A DNA stretch of 23,356 nucleotides from Pseudopedobacter sp040392825 (GCF_040392825.1 NZ_JBEBVH010000030.1:1-23356), one strand, 5' to 3'. Shown: positions 8,595 through 16,559, counted from the stretch's first letter. Translations and numbers: made by a program. Notes: generated by a model not told the origin, from the letters alone.

Positions 8595-9374
8595 ATGAAA
8601 AAAAGAAATCTATTTCTCTTAATGTTGACAGCTAGCATATTATGTGCGTTTAGTTACAGACAAAAAGCGGTTACTATTTATTTGATTGGCGATTCTACCG
8701 TAGCAGATTACTCTTTAGAAAAAGATTATGATACCAAACGCTATCCTTTGGTAGGTTGGGGACAAATGTTTCAATCTTTTTTTTCTACAGATAGTCTCAG
8801 GCTGGTAAAGAATATATTGCAAAATGCCAAAGAAGTTAAGGTAGACGACAGGGCGAAAGGAGGAAGAAGCACCAGAACTTTCTTTCAGGAAGGCCGTTGG
8901 GCTGCAGTCTATAGTGCTTTAAAGAAGGGAGATGTAGTCATGATTCAGTTTGGACATAATGATGGTGCAGTAGAAAAAACAGAACGATATGTAAATATAG
9001 AAGGTTATAAAGAGTTCCTGAGATTGTTTGTTAATCAAACCAGACAGAAAGGAGCAATTCCGATTCTATTGACTCCAGTAGCCAGGAATTATCCATGGAA
9101 AGATGGGAAGTTGAGCAATGTTCATGGTGAGTATCCGGAAGCCGTTAAAGCGGTAGCAAAAGAACTAAACGTGAAATTGATAGACTTAAATGAATTGTCT
9201 ATGCAGCATTTTACCAGAGTGGGTCAAGATTATGTGACGAATAAATACTTTATGAATTTTGGAGCGGGTTTGTATACTGCATATCCGAACGGTCAGAAAG
9301 ACAATACTCACTTTCAAATAGAAGGTGGTAAAGAAGTGGCAAGGCTGGTATTTAATGCAATGAAAGATTTATAG
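8595..9374 (+). CDS. Rhamnogalacturonan acetylesterase, family CE12 (second copy)
   Basis: A 259-residue SGNH hydrolase from ATG 8595, preferred because MKKRNLFLLMLTASILCAFS is a typical signal peptide. An in-frame ATG at 8562 would add 11 residues and touch the previous stop codon (TGATG). Ser34 (IGDSTVADYS), FGHND, and Asp236/His239 (DNTH) are the catalytic blocks. It aligns without gaps to the preceding gene over about 235 residues, with roughly two thirds of positions identical by eye, so it arose by tandem duplication. Both copies keep every catalytic residue. The differences cluster around the DSL/NILQNA helix and the residues after GHND, so they may recognise differently acetylated substrates (inference). 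Confidence 0.93.
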   Translation: MKKRNLFLLMLTASILCAFSYRQKAVTIYLIGDSTVADYSLEKDYDTKRYPLVGWGQMFQSFFSTDSLRLVKNILQNAKEVKVDDRAKGGRSTRTFFQEGRWAAVYSALKKGDVVMIQFGHNDGAVEKTERYVNIEGYKEFLRLFVNQTRQKGAIPILLTPVARNYPWKDGKLSNVHGEYPEAVKAVAKELNVKLIDLNELSMQHFTRVGQDYVTNKYFMNFGAGLYTAYPNGQKDNTHFQIEGGKEVARLVFNAMKDL

Positions 9375-9375
9375 T

Positions 9376-10329
9376 ATGTTAAAACAATTGCTGACTCTCA
9401 TTCTGCTCTGTCTGGCCTTTCTAACGAAAGCGCAACAAAATATCCCACGGGATACATCATTTACATTACATGGTACTTTGTTGAAGGAAAAGAAGTACAG
9501 GCCTTATATTACTATCGCTAAACCCACTATTGTACATCCTGTTTTGTCAAAACTGGATGTTGTATATGACCGAGTTGGTGATCGGCAACTACTCATGGAT
9601 GTCTTCTATCCTAAAAAAAGATTAGGTAATACATCTCCGGGAGTTATATTAATCCATGGTGGGGGCTGGCAGTCTGGGGATAAATCCCAAATGCATGCCA
9701 TAGCGAAAACTTTAGCAGGTTATGGTTATGTGGCTTTTTCTGTGGAATATCGTTTGTCGTTAGAAGCCAAATATCCGCAGGCGGTTTATGATCTAAAGGC
9801 AGCCATAAGATGGATGCGGGCAAATGCAAAACAATTTAATCTGGATACCGGAAAGATCGCCAGTTTAGGAACATCTGCAGGGGGGCAGTTGGCGACATTG
9901 CTCGGTGTAACTAACCGGAATAAAAGCTTTGAAGGGGTGCAGAGAGGTAATAGCCAGTTTTCAAGCAGTATTCAGGCGGTAGTTAATATAGATGGAACTT
10001 TGGCGTTTCGACATCCTGAATCTGTAGAGGGCAAGGCTGCGTCTAATTGGCTAAACGGTACCTATGAAGAAAACCCAAAGAACTGGGAAGATGCAGCTCC
10101 TTTAAATCATGTAACAAAGGAATCGGGACCTATACTTTTTTTAAATAGTTCTATACCCCGGTTTCATGCAGGAAGAGACGATATGATTAAAAAGCTAAAT
10201 ATTTATGGAATTTATTCAGAAGTCCATGAATTTCCAGATACTCCACACCCGTTTTGGTTTTTTAATCCATGGTTTCAACCTATGATGGATTACACCATTT
10301 CATTTCTAAATAAAATATTCAAACAATGA
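9376..10329 (+). CDS. Exported alpha/beta-hydrolase esterase (BD-FAE-like)
   Basis: A 317-residue protein with signal peptide MLKQLLTLILLCLAFLTKAQ. The oxyanion motif HGGGW is at residues 94-98 and the nucleophile elbow GTSAGG centres on Ser167. The C-terminal part contains RDDM and a TPHPFWFF segment whose Asp and His are the likely rest of the triad. It resembles acetyl-xylan esterases and feruloyl-esterase-like proteins of gut and soil Bacteroidota. The start lies one base after the previous stop and its end overlaps the GH105 start by four bases (ATGA), so the three are translationally coupled. Deacetylation of pectic or hemicellulosic oligosaccharides is the likely job, with the exact substrate unknown. 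Confidence 0.87.
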   Translation: MLKQLLTLILLCLAFLTKAQQNIPRDTSFTLHGTLLKEKKYRPYITIAKPTIVHPVLSKLDVVYDRVGDRQLLMDVFYPKKRLGNTSPGVILIHGGGWQSGDKSQMHAIAKTLAGYGYVAFSVEYRLSLEAKYPQAVYDLKAAIRWMRANAKQFNLDTGKIASLGTSAGGQLATLLGVTNRNKSFEGVQRGNSQFSSSIQAVVNIDGTLAFRHPESVEGKAASNWLNGTYEENPKNWEDAAPLNHVTKESGPILFLNSSIPRFHAGRDDMIKKLNIYGIYSEVHEFPDTPHPFWFFNPWFQPMMDYTISFLNKIFKQ

Positions 10330-11525
10330 AAATAAATAGTATAAATGTATTGATATTAAGTGTATTGTTCTCTGTGCTGATGGCGTGTTCTGCTAAGAGG
10401 AATATAGTTGGACAAATAGATTATGCCAAAGAAATCAGTAATACAATTATGCATAAATGGCCAGATTCTTTAACCAGAATAGACGGCAAATCGGCAGGCT
10501 GGTCTTATGATATTGGCTTGTATCTGGAAGCTATTTCAAACGTTTATGCAAGAACCGGGGATGAGAAATACTACGACTATATTGTAAAGCAGATGAACAG
10601 ATTTCTATTACCTGATGGTAAAATCAAATTTTATAAGCAAGAATCTTACAATATAGATTATGTACGTAATGGCAAAATGATGATGTATTTGTTTGAAAAA
10701 ACAGGTGATCAAAAATATGCTGATGCTGCCAAATACATCAGACAGCAGTTATATAAGCATCCAAGAACAAGCGAAGGGGGCTTTTGGCATAAAAAAGTTT
10801 ATCCTAACCAGATGTGGTTAGACGGTTTGTATATGGGACAGCCATTCTATGCGCATTACTCGAAGGTTTTTAACGAGTCGCAGAATTTTGATGACGTAGC
10901 AAAGCAATTTATTTTGATGGAAAAAAATTCCAGAGATAGTCTGACAGGTCTGTTACACCATGCATGGGACGAAAGCAGAGAACAAAAATGGGCAAATAAG
11001 GAAACCGGGAAATCGCCAAACATCTGGGGAAGAGCAATGGGGTGGTACGGTGTGGCGTTGATTGATGTTCTGGATGATTTTCCGAAAGACCATCCAAAAA
11101 GAAAGACTTTACTGGATATTTTAAATCGGTATGTAGAGGCCATCGCAAAGGTTCAAAATCCCAAAAATAATTTATGGTATCAGGTTTTGGACCAAGCGTA
11201 CAGAGCAGGTAACTATCCAGAAGCATCTGCTTCTTCCATGTTTGTTTATACTATGTTAAAAGCATCAAGATTGGGTTATATACCCTCTAAATATAAATCT
11301 TTGGCAGAAAAAGGTTATCAGAGTATGATTAACCAGTTTATCGTAAAAGGTGAGGATGGGTATTATCATTTAAACGGAACGGTAATGGTCTCGGGTTTAG
11401 GTGGCAAGCCCTATAGAAATGGTAGTTTTGAATATTATATTAGTGAACCCGTTATTCAGGATGATCCGAAAGGAATGGGGGCTTTTATACTGGCAGCTAA
11501 TGAAATACAACTGTTAAGGAAATAA
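10326..11525 (+). CDS. GH105 unsaturated rhamnogalacturonyl/galacturonyl hydrolase, lipoprotein
   Basis: A 399-residue (alpha/alpha)6-barrel enzyme. The N-terminus ends in a lipobox (SVLMAC, Cys21), so the protein is probably membrane-anchored, unlike the soluble cytoplasmic YteR/YesR of Bacillus. The conserved MWLDGLYMGQPF segment carries the catalytic Asp166, and GWSYDIGLYLEAI, HHAWDES and IWGRAMGWY match the family core. GH105 hydrates the double bond of unsaturated uronic acids at the non-reducing end of lyase products such as unsaturated rhamnogalacturonan or galacturonan disaccharides. That implies pectate or rhamnogalacturonan lyases elsewhere in the genome, because none is in this window. 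It is the last gene of the cluster; no hairpin terminator is obvious in the following 112 bases. Confidence 0.93.
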   Translation: MKINSINVLILSVLFSVLMACSAKRNIVGQIDYAKEISNTIMHKWPDSLTRIDGKSAGWSYDIGLYLEAISNVYARTGDEKYYDYIVKQMNRFLLPDGKIKFYKQESYNIDYVRNGKMMMYLFEKTGDQKYADAAKYIRQQLYKHPRTSEGGFWHKKVYPNQMWLDGLYMGQPFYAHYSKVFNESQNFDDVAKQFILMEKNSRDSLTGLLHHAWDESREQKWANKETGKSPNIWGRAMGWYGVALIDVLDDFPKDHPKRKTLLDILNRYVEAIAKVQNPKNNLWYQVLDQAYRAGNYPEASASSMFVYTMLKASRLGYIPSKYKSLAEKGYQSMINQFIVKGEDGYYHLNGTVMVSGLGGKPYRNGSFEYYISEPVIQDDPKGMGAFILAANEIQLLRK

Positions 11526-11637
11526 CTCTATTCTTATGGCTGCATATGTTCGTACTGGCAGAGCCAAATTTTCGTGGACAAATAGCTTCATTTAATTTAG
11601 CTTTTGTATCTTTAGTGAAATCTATAAGTTATACGAA

Positions 11638-12468
11638 ATGGAGCTTAAAACAATTGTACTAACGGCAATAGTAGGTTTAACAACTACGCTATCTGTAAAT
11701 GCACAGCATTCATTAGAAAAAATCTGGGAAACCAAGGAAACTATTCCGGTTCCGGAATCAGTATTATTTCAGGGCAATTCAAAAACATTATATGTTTCTT
11801 TAATTGATGGTGCTGGAAATGCAAAGGACGGCGTAGGCGGGGTAGCACTGCTGAATCTGGATGGATCAGTAAAGAATTTGAATTGGATAACAGGTTTAAA
11901 TGCACCAAAAGGTCTAGGCCTTTTTAAAGATCGCCTTTATGTTGCGGACCTGGATGAAGTCGTCGTGGTGGATATCAAAAAGGGAGAGGTAATAAGAAAA
12001 ATTGCGGTTCCTGAGTCTGTTTTCTTAAATGACATTGCCATAGATTCCAAAGGCGTGGTTTATGTGTCTGATACAAGGAAGAATCTTATTTATAAGATAG
12101 AAAACGATAAGCCTGCAGTATACCTCGAGAATGCCAAGTCGGCAAACGGATTAAAAGTTATTGGTAATGATTTATATGTACTGGCCGGCCCGGAGCTTTG
12201 GAAAATTTCGGCAGATAAAAAAGTTACGAAGATAGCGGTTGGCTTTGAAAAAGGGGGGGATGGTATAGAACCCGTTGGAAATGGGGATTTCCTGGTGACC
12301 TGTTGGCCGGGTATTATTTACTATGTTAAAGCTGACGGAAATTTCGAAAAAATGCTGGATGTACAGGGTAAAATGAATACTGCTGATTTGGCCTACGATG
12401 CAAAAAATAAAATATTATACGTACCAACATTTAATAATAAATCAGTAATTGCTTATAAATTGAAGTAA
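11638..12468 (+). CDS. Exported SMP-30/gluconolactonase-like beta-propeller protein
   Basis: A 276-residue protein with signal peptide MELKTIVLTAIVGLTTTLSVNAQ followed by repeated propeller strands such as RLYVADLDEVVVVD and GVVYVSDTRKNLIYKI. Four residues sit where SMP-30-type lactonases bind their divalent metal: Glu40 (VPESVLF), Asn131 (FLNDIAID), Asn170 (SANGLKV) and Asp208 (GGDGIEP). Catalytic lactonase activity is therefore possible, though many exported relatives are of unknown function. A TATCTTTA element at 11607-11614, close to the Bacteroidota -7 consensus TAnnTTTG, lies about 25 bp before the ATG, suggesting a separate transcript from the pectin cluster. A sugar-acid lactone role beside that cluster is attractive but only inferred. 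Confidence 0.75.
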   Translation: MELKTIVLTAIVGLTTTLSVNAQHSLEKIWETKETIPVPESVLFQGNSKTLYVSLIDGAGNAKDGVGGVALLNLDGSVKNLNWITGLNAPKGLGLFKDRLYVADLDEVVVVDIKKGEVIRKIAVPESVFLNDIAIDSKGVVYVSDTRKNLIYKIENDKPAVYLENAKSANGLKVIGNDLYVLAGPELWKISADKKVTKIAVGFEKGGDGIEPVGNGDFLVTCWPGIIYYVKADGNFEKMLDVQGKMNTADLAYDAKNKILYVPTFNNKSVIAYKLK

Positions 12469-12472
12469 TTTA

Positions 12473-12505
12473 TTGATAATTAGTCTTTTATTTTTTGTTA
12501 ATTTG
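12473..12505 (+). promoter_or_regulatory. Candidate promoter of the toxin-antitoxin pair
   Basis: A TTG at 12473-12475 and TTAATTTG at 12498-12505 are separated by 22 bp. They approximate the Bacteroidota pattern TTG, about 19-21 bp, TAnnTTTG, with one mismatch in the -7 element and a slightly long spacer. The element ends eight bases before the antitoxin ATG, so the leader would be very short. This is a weak call. Confidence 0.3.
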
Positions 12506-12513
12506 CAGATTAA

Positions 12514-12765
12514 ATGAATGTTTTAGTCAAAGTTGAAAATAAAATAGAAGAAAGTGTACTGCTTGCATTTTTAGCAAAGCGTGGTTATGAGTTTAAGGTA
12601 GAAAATGATGGAGGGGTAGAAGAGGAGACAGAACTAATAGAAACGCTGGTTGAAGAGCAACACGATCTGGCTCAGCTTGATTCGGAAATCGAAAATGGCG
12701 ATTATGTAGACCATCGTAAAGTAGAAATATTGTTAAACCAAAGAAGAGATACTATTTTTAAATGA
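12514..12765 (+). CDS. Putative antitoxin of a RelE/ParE-type pair
   Basis: An 83-residue acidic protein (clusters EEETELIETLVEEQHD and QLDSEIENGDYV) with a basic C-terminus (HRKVEILLNQRRDTIFK). It overlaps the next gene by four bases (ATGA), the usual arrangement for antitoxin followed by toxin. The N-terminal part (NVLVKVENKIEESVLLAFLAKRGY) could form a strand plus helix, but no standard ribbon-helix-helix or helix-turn-helix motif is certain. Many Bacteroidota antitoxins of this size have this acidic, helical make-up and wrap around the toxin. The assignment depends mainly on the partner and the overlap. Confidence 0.6.
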   Translation: MNVLVKVENKIEESVLLAFLAKRGYEFKVENDGGVEEETELIETLVEEQHDLAQLDSEIENGDYVDHRKVEILLNQRRDTIFK

Positions 12766-13007
12766 GTATAAAATGGACGCACTCAGCTGTTAACGATTTA
12801 ACAGACATTGTAATTAAACTGGAGAGCAAAAGCCAGCCTTATTATGCTCAAAAAATAGAAAAGAGAATACTATCGAAGATAAAACTTTTGATAGATGACA
12901 CCACAAAAGGTTTTCACTCTTTTTGTATAGATTTATGTAAAGTAGACTACCGTATAACCGATAAAGAGTTAAGGGTTCTGAAGATTTCTTTAATCCGCCC
13001 AATTTAA
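12762..13007 (+). CDS. Putative RelE/ParE-family toxin
   Basis: An 81-residue protein whose start, MSIKWTHSAVNDLTDIVIKLE, matches the opening of ParE/RelE toxins (strand, then a helix with the A..DL..I pattern). The end, VDYRITDKELRVLKISLIRPI, matches their closing strands (YRI.D..L.VL.I...R). At 81 residues it is shorter than the usual 90-100: the central region between the second helix and the YRI strand is reduced and lacks the G.R-type loop. It may still fold, may be a diverged variant, or may be inactive. The product would act in the cytoplasm on ribosome-bound mRNA or DNA gyrase. Which target applies cannot be told from the sequence. Confidence 0.6.
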   Translation: MSIKWTHSAVNDLTDIVIKLESKSQPYYAQKIEKRILSKIKLLIDDTTKGFHSFCIDLCKVDYRITDKELRVLKISLIRPI

Positions 13008-13232
13008 ACCACACATACACACAAATTCGTCTGTTTTCTTGATATAATTGGTTACATTTCATCCTATGTAATTTGCTGTAGCTAAATTGTACAGTGTTGT
13101 TATTCCATTTATAGCGACTAATATTTTTTTGTTTTTAATCTCTTGATCTTAAGTTTTTTCCATATTCCTGGGAAAAGAATATCAAAAAAGGCACAACCTT
13201 TGTTATTTGCCTGGTATTTAAAAAAAACCTTT

Positions 13233-13622
13233 ATGAAAAAATTATTTTTAATGGTTGCTTTTTTGGCAACATCTCTATTTATTCTTAGCTCTTGCAGTAA
13301 AGATGATGATAACGGTTCGATAGGAGGAAAGGTTCAATATAAACTTATTGGATCGTCAAATGTAACATTAAGCACCATTCAAATTACAGATGGCAATGGA
13401 CAAATAAGTTCTATAGCCGCTCCAGAAAGTAATACATGGACCAGTGAAGAAATTACATTAAATAAAAAGAATATTACTTTGCAATTGGGCGCAGGAGGAA
13501 TGGTTTCTAGTGGAACGGGAGAACTCAAAGCTCAAATATTAATCGACGGAAAGGTTGTACAGGAATCAAATAATTCCAGCAATGACGGAGTTATCGCAGC
13601 CGTAGTTTATTATCAATTTTAA
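13233..13622 (+). CDS. Small lipoprotein, MmpS-like beta-sandwich (tentative)
   Basis: A 129-residue protein from ATG 13233, chosen because MKKLFLMVAFLATSLFILSSC is a complete lipoprotein signal with Cys21. The frame is open upstream to 13143, but those residues would precede the signal. Ser-Lys-Asp-Asp-Asp right after the Cys resembles the surface-export signal of Bacteroidota lipoproteins. The rest is a strand-rich domain (KVQYKLIGSSNVTLSTIQIT, then AQILIDGKVVQES, then VIAAVVYYQF), recalling the MmpS/immunoglobulin-like layout, though the similarity is weak. No function is assigned. A strong terminator begins right at its stop codon. The 225 bases before the start hold no gene; I see only AT-rich sequence with T-runs there. 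Confidence 0.7.
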   Translation: MKKLFLMVAFLATSLFILSSCSKDDDNGSIGGKVQYKLIGSSNVTLSTIQITDGNGQISSIAAPESNTWTSEEITLNKKNITLQLGAGGMVSSGTGELKAQILIDGKVVQESNNSSNDGVIAAVVYYQF

Positions 13623-13662
13623 TACAAAAAAGGGAGCTCTTTAATGAGCTCCCTTTTTTGTA
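13623..13662. terminator. Bidirectional intrinsic terminator
   Basis: A perfect 17-bp stem (13623-13639 with 13646-13662) encloses a six-base TTTAAT loop. The stem core GGGAGCTC/GAGCTCCC is flanked by six A on one side and six T on the other, so it can terminate transcription in both directions. It lies between the stop codons of the convergent lipoprotein (13622) and TonB-dependent receptor (13665) genes. Confidence 0.93.
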
Positions 13663-13664
13663 CT

Positions 13665-16106
13665 TTACCCACCTTTTACACGTTCCTGTACATCTTCACT
13701 TCCCGTTTTTCTTTCTCTTTTTCTAATGTTTTGATTCCCGAAACGATAGGTAAAAGATAGCATGGCCATACGGCTATCTAACCTGATGTGTGTAAACATA
13801 TCAATATTTTCATATTGTGTAGTTCTTCTGAATTGTCTGGTTTGGAAGATGTCATTTACCATCAGCTTGATATTGCCCATATTATTTAATATAGATTTCT
13901 GGATTCCGGCAGAAACACCATAAAATGGTTTTTGTGAAGAAATTCCATAAACTACTTTCGAATTGTAAAAACCGCTTAATTCTGCGCTATAACCATTACC
14001 CAGTTTAAGTGTATTTTGCGAGTTTAAGCTAAAGCTGGTCATGGCGTTATCTAATGTTCCTTGTTGATGGCTGCCTTTATACTCATTGCGGTACACATTG
14101 GCAAAATGGCTTCCCGACCACCAATTGGTAAAATCTGTAGATGCTGTGAAACTAATTCCGTAGTTAACAAAACTGGTTAAGTTCAATGGCATAGAGTAAG
14201 TTGTATTAATCGAGTCTATTTGCCCCGGTGCCCAGTTCATCACATCTTTTGTATAATTATAGCTAATTGCAGTAATGTATCTTCCTTTTATACTGTGGCT
14301 TAATTGTAAAGTATGTGTCAGCTCTGGTTTTAAGAAAGGATTCCCCTGATAGAAAAGGAAAGGATCTCTGAATAAGCGGAACGGATTTAAGTCGTCGTAT
14401 CCCGGGCGCTCAATTCTTCTGCTATAAGCAAATTGGGCCTTGTTGTCTTTTCCCAACGGTTTGGTAAGGAACAGGCTTGGGAAAAGCTGGAAATAATTAC
14501 GATTTACTAAAGAGTCGGATGTGATTTGGTGACCCCTGGTTTCGGTGTATTCGCCTCTTAGACCAGCCTGGATACTGAAATATTTGAAATCTTTATTAAT
14601 AGATAAATAACCAGCGTGTATCTGTTCATTATATCTGAAATGATTGCTGCTACCGCTATCATTTACCCATTGGTCGTTTTTCAATGTGTCGTACCTTAGA
14701 TTATTGTCTGCTTCAACAAAGCTACTTTTTACGCCTAATTCTAATTTTCCATCCTTCCAAAAAGATTGCATATAATCAATTTTTCCTACATATACATCTG
14801 TTGTAGACGGGATAAAGCCTTTTCTATACGAAGGCCTTTCATCATAATAGCCTGAAGTACCTTTATATTTTGTGTCTAAATTAAGACGGGATGTAAATGT
14901 ATTGGAAGAATAGTCTGCATCTGCGGAAATTTCATAACCTTCTTTATTGAATTTATGGACATAGTTTAGGTTATAAGTAATATTTTCCCAGCTTTGCTTG
15001 TCATAGTTATGGCTCAATGCGTCACTTATGGTATTGCCTGAGATATTGTCCAATAATAGATTTCCTGTTTTACTGTCGTGGGTGTACTTTCCGGTATTTC
15101 CATTCATTAATATTCCAACAGTATTCTTTTCATTTATAAAATAATCAGCACCTGCTCTGAAATTGTGCGTATATAGAGGCTCATTAGTTTTTGTATTTTG
15201 AAAAGATGTTCTATCCGGTTTGGCATTAGCTATTCCGTTCTCATAAAAATTTCTGGTAAAACCCAGGTACTCGGTTTCACCTCTATAACCATAATTATAA
15301 TTTCCGTAAACATTGAATTTTTCTGAACGGTAATTTAAACTGGTGCCACTACCATAACGGGCGTTACGGCTGCTGCCCCCATTTAAACTTATGCTACCAT
15401 TAAAGCCGGTTGCTGTATTTTTCTTCATCACAATGTTAACAATACCCCCATTTCCGGCGGCATCGTATTTGGAAGATGGATTGCTCATGATTTCTATTTT
15501 GGAAATAGAACCTGAGTTGGTCCCTTTAAGCAAATTCGCCAGTTCTTTTCCAGAAAGATAGGTCATTTTACCATTTACCAAAACAGTGGTTCCCAAACGA
15601 CCTTTTAATGAGATATTCCCATCGTTATCTACTGTTAACCCGGGTGCTTTTTCCAGAAGTTCCAAAGCAGTATTGCCCTCAGATAAAATACTGTTTTCTA
15701 TATTAAGCACAGTTCTGTCTATTTGTTGTTCTATTAAAGGCTTTTGTGCGGTAATAATCACCGTATTTAGCATTTTTATGGCTTCGCTTTCCATACTCAA
15801 TATTCCCAGATTAACAGGTTTTCCATCGTAAGCAAAGGGATTACTTTCATAGGGTTTATATCCCATAAAATTAGCTTTAATGAAATATCTACCATTGGTA
15901 ATATTAGAAAAAGCGAAGTTACCGGTAGTATCTGTCATAGTGCCCTTCACCTGTACAGAATCTGGTAAACGTATGATCGATACTCCAGCAAATTCTACAG
16001 GCCTATTGTTTTCGTCTGCTAATTTTCCGTTAATTCTTATCGATTGGGCGTATGATAGGCCTGCCGCCAGATATAAGCAGCTTAGGAGAGCTATTTTCTT
16101 GAACAT
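13665..16106 (-). CDS. TonB-dependent receptor, 'outer membrane beta-barrel family' type
   Basis: An 813-residue outer-membrane protein. It has a signal peptide (1-20), a CarboxypepD_reg-like beta-sandwich (about 22-108, with DENNRPVEFAGVSI and TDTTGNFAFSNI), a plug domain (about 120-230, with LEKAPGLTVDNDGNISLKG and GNGGIVNIVMKKN), and a long barrel with alternating Tyr/Asn-rich strands to about residue 790. The C-terminal tail (NIRKRERKTGSEDVQERVKGG) is unusually basic and runs past the last barrel strand (AMLSFTYRFGN). This family often lacks a SusD partner, and none is adjacent. The substrate is unknown. It appears monocistronic, bounded downstream by the bidirectional terminator. The 73-bp upstream gap shows no clear promoter. 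Confidence 0.9.
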   Translation of the reverse strand: MFKKIALLSCLYLAAGLSYAQSIRINGKLADENNRPVEFAGVSIIRLPDSVQVKGTMTDTTGNFAFSNITNGRYFIKANFMGYKPYESNPFAYDGKPVNLGILSMESEAIKMLNTVIITAQKPLIEQQIDRTVLNIENSILSEGNTALELLEKAPGLTVDNDGNISLKGRLGTTVLVNGKMTYLSGKELANLLKGTNSGSISKIEIMSNPSSKYDAAGNGGIVNIVMKKNTATGFNGSISLNGGSSRNARYGSGTSLNYRSEKFNVYGNYNYGYRGETEYLGFTRNFYENGIANAKPDRTSFQNTKTNEPLYTHNFRAGADYFINEKNTVGILMNGNTGKYTHDSKTGNLLLDNISGNTISDALSHNYDKQSWENITYNLNYVHKFNKEGYEISADADYSSNTFTSRLNLDTKYKGTSGYYDERPSYRKGFIPSTTDVYVGKIDYMQSFWKDGKLELGVKSSFVEADNNLRYDTLKNDQWVNDSGSSNHFRYNEQIHAGYLSINKDFKYFSIQAGLRGEYTETRGHQITSDSLVNRNYFQLFPSLFLTKPLGKDNKAQFAYSRRIERPGYDDLNPFRLFRDPFLFYQGNPFLKPELTHTLQLSHSIKGRYITAISYNYTKDVMNWAPGQIDSINTTYSMPLNLTSFVNYGISFTASTDFTNWWSGSHFANVYRNEYKGSHQQGTLDNAMTSFSLNSQNTLKLGNGYSAELSGFYNSKVVYGISSQKPFYGVSAGIQKSILNNMGNIKLMVNDIFQTRQFRRTTQYENIDMFTHIRLDSRMAMLSFTYRFGNQNIRKRERKTGSEDVQERVKGG

Positions 16107-16179
16107 AGTCTTGTATTTCGCCTAGATATTTGTTTGCAGAAGTGTGCGTGTTAATTTATTAAGATATATTCCGATCTTT

Positions 16180-16500
16180 TTAATGATAGGGATATAAGGA
16201 TTGATAAACTTCCTGCATGTATTCTGCTTCTTCTAAAGCAGTTAAAAAATGTGTCCACTCGTTCTCAGAGAAGATGAGGCTTACCTGTGGATGCTGTGTT
16301 GTAATGAGAATTCTTTCTTCACCATCTGGAAAGGCCAAGAATGTATGATCATCATTTTTAGCATATTTCTTAAATGCCAGAAATTGTCGGGTCTCAAAAG
16401 TTAACATCAGGCTTTTATGCCAGATATATGTTCTTTTACACTCTGGACAATAGCTGATTACAGTTTGGTCTTTCTGGCTGAGTAGGATTGTTGGACACAT
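16180..16500 (-). CDS. Small CxxC protein at the end of the siderophore operon (DUF6686-like, tentative)
   Basis: A 106-residue soluble protein without a signal peptide. Cys2, Cys18 and Cys21 (CPTILLSQ and YCPECKRTY) could form a metal or redox site. The remainder alternates strands and helices and ends in an acidic helix (NEWTHFLTALEEAEYMQEV). It resembles small Bacteroidota proteins annotated DUF6686, recalled from general knowledge and not verified. It is 59 bp downstream of the DUF4374 lipoprotein gene on the same strand, separated by a perfect hairpin, so it may be the last and attenuated cistron of the iron operon. A cytoplasmic iron-related role is only a guess from position. Confidence 0.65.
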   Translation of the reverse strand: MCPTILLSQKDQTVISYCPECKRTYIWHKSLMLTFETRQFLAFKKYAKNDDHTFLAFPDGEERILITTQHPQVSLIFSENEWTHFLTALEEAEYMQEVYQSLYPYH

Positions 16501-16519
16501 GACGAACAGCGCTTTTAGA

Positions 16520-16549
16520 TGCCTATGTCGATAATAACCGACATAGGCA
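16520..16549 (-). other. Perfect hairpin between the DUF4374 gene and the CxxC gene
   Basis: An 11-bp perfect stem (TGCCTATGTCG at 16520-16530 with its complement at 16539-16549) closes an eight-base loop. On the minus strand it begins 10 bases after the DUF4374 stop codon. It is followed by ATCTAAAAG rather than a run of T, so it is not a classical terminator. It may act as a leaky terminator or protect the 3' end of the upstream mRNA. Confidence 0.65.
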
Positions 16550-16559
16550 GAATAAAGAA

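Noticed and set aside
11526..11637. Possible terminator after the GH105 gene (TGGCT ... AGCCA).
   Set aside because: The stem is only five pairs with a long loop and has no T-run.
13143..13232. An upstream extension of the small lipoprotein gene by 30 codons.
   Set aside because: The lipobox Cys is 21 residues from the ATG at 13233, the usual distance; the extension would bury the signal peptide.
13665..16106. Assignment of the 813-residue receptor as a SusC-type sugar transporter.
   Set aside because: No SusD gene is adjacent and the domain pattern is that of the 'outer membrane beta-barrel family', which is distinct from SusC.
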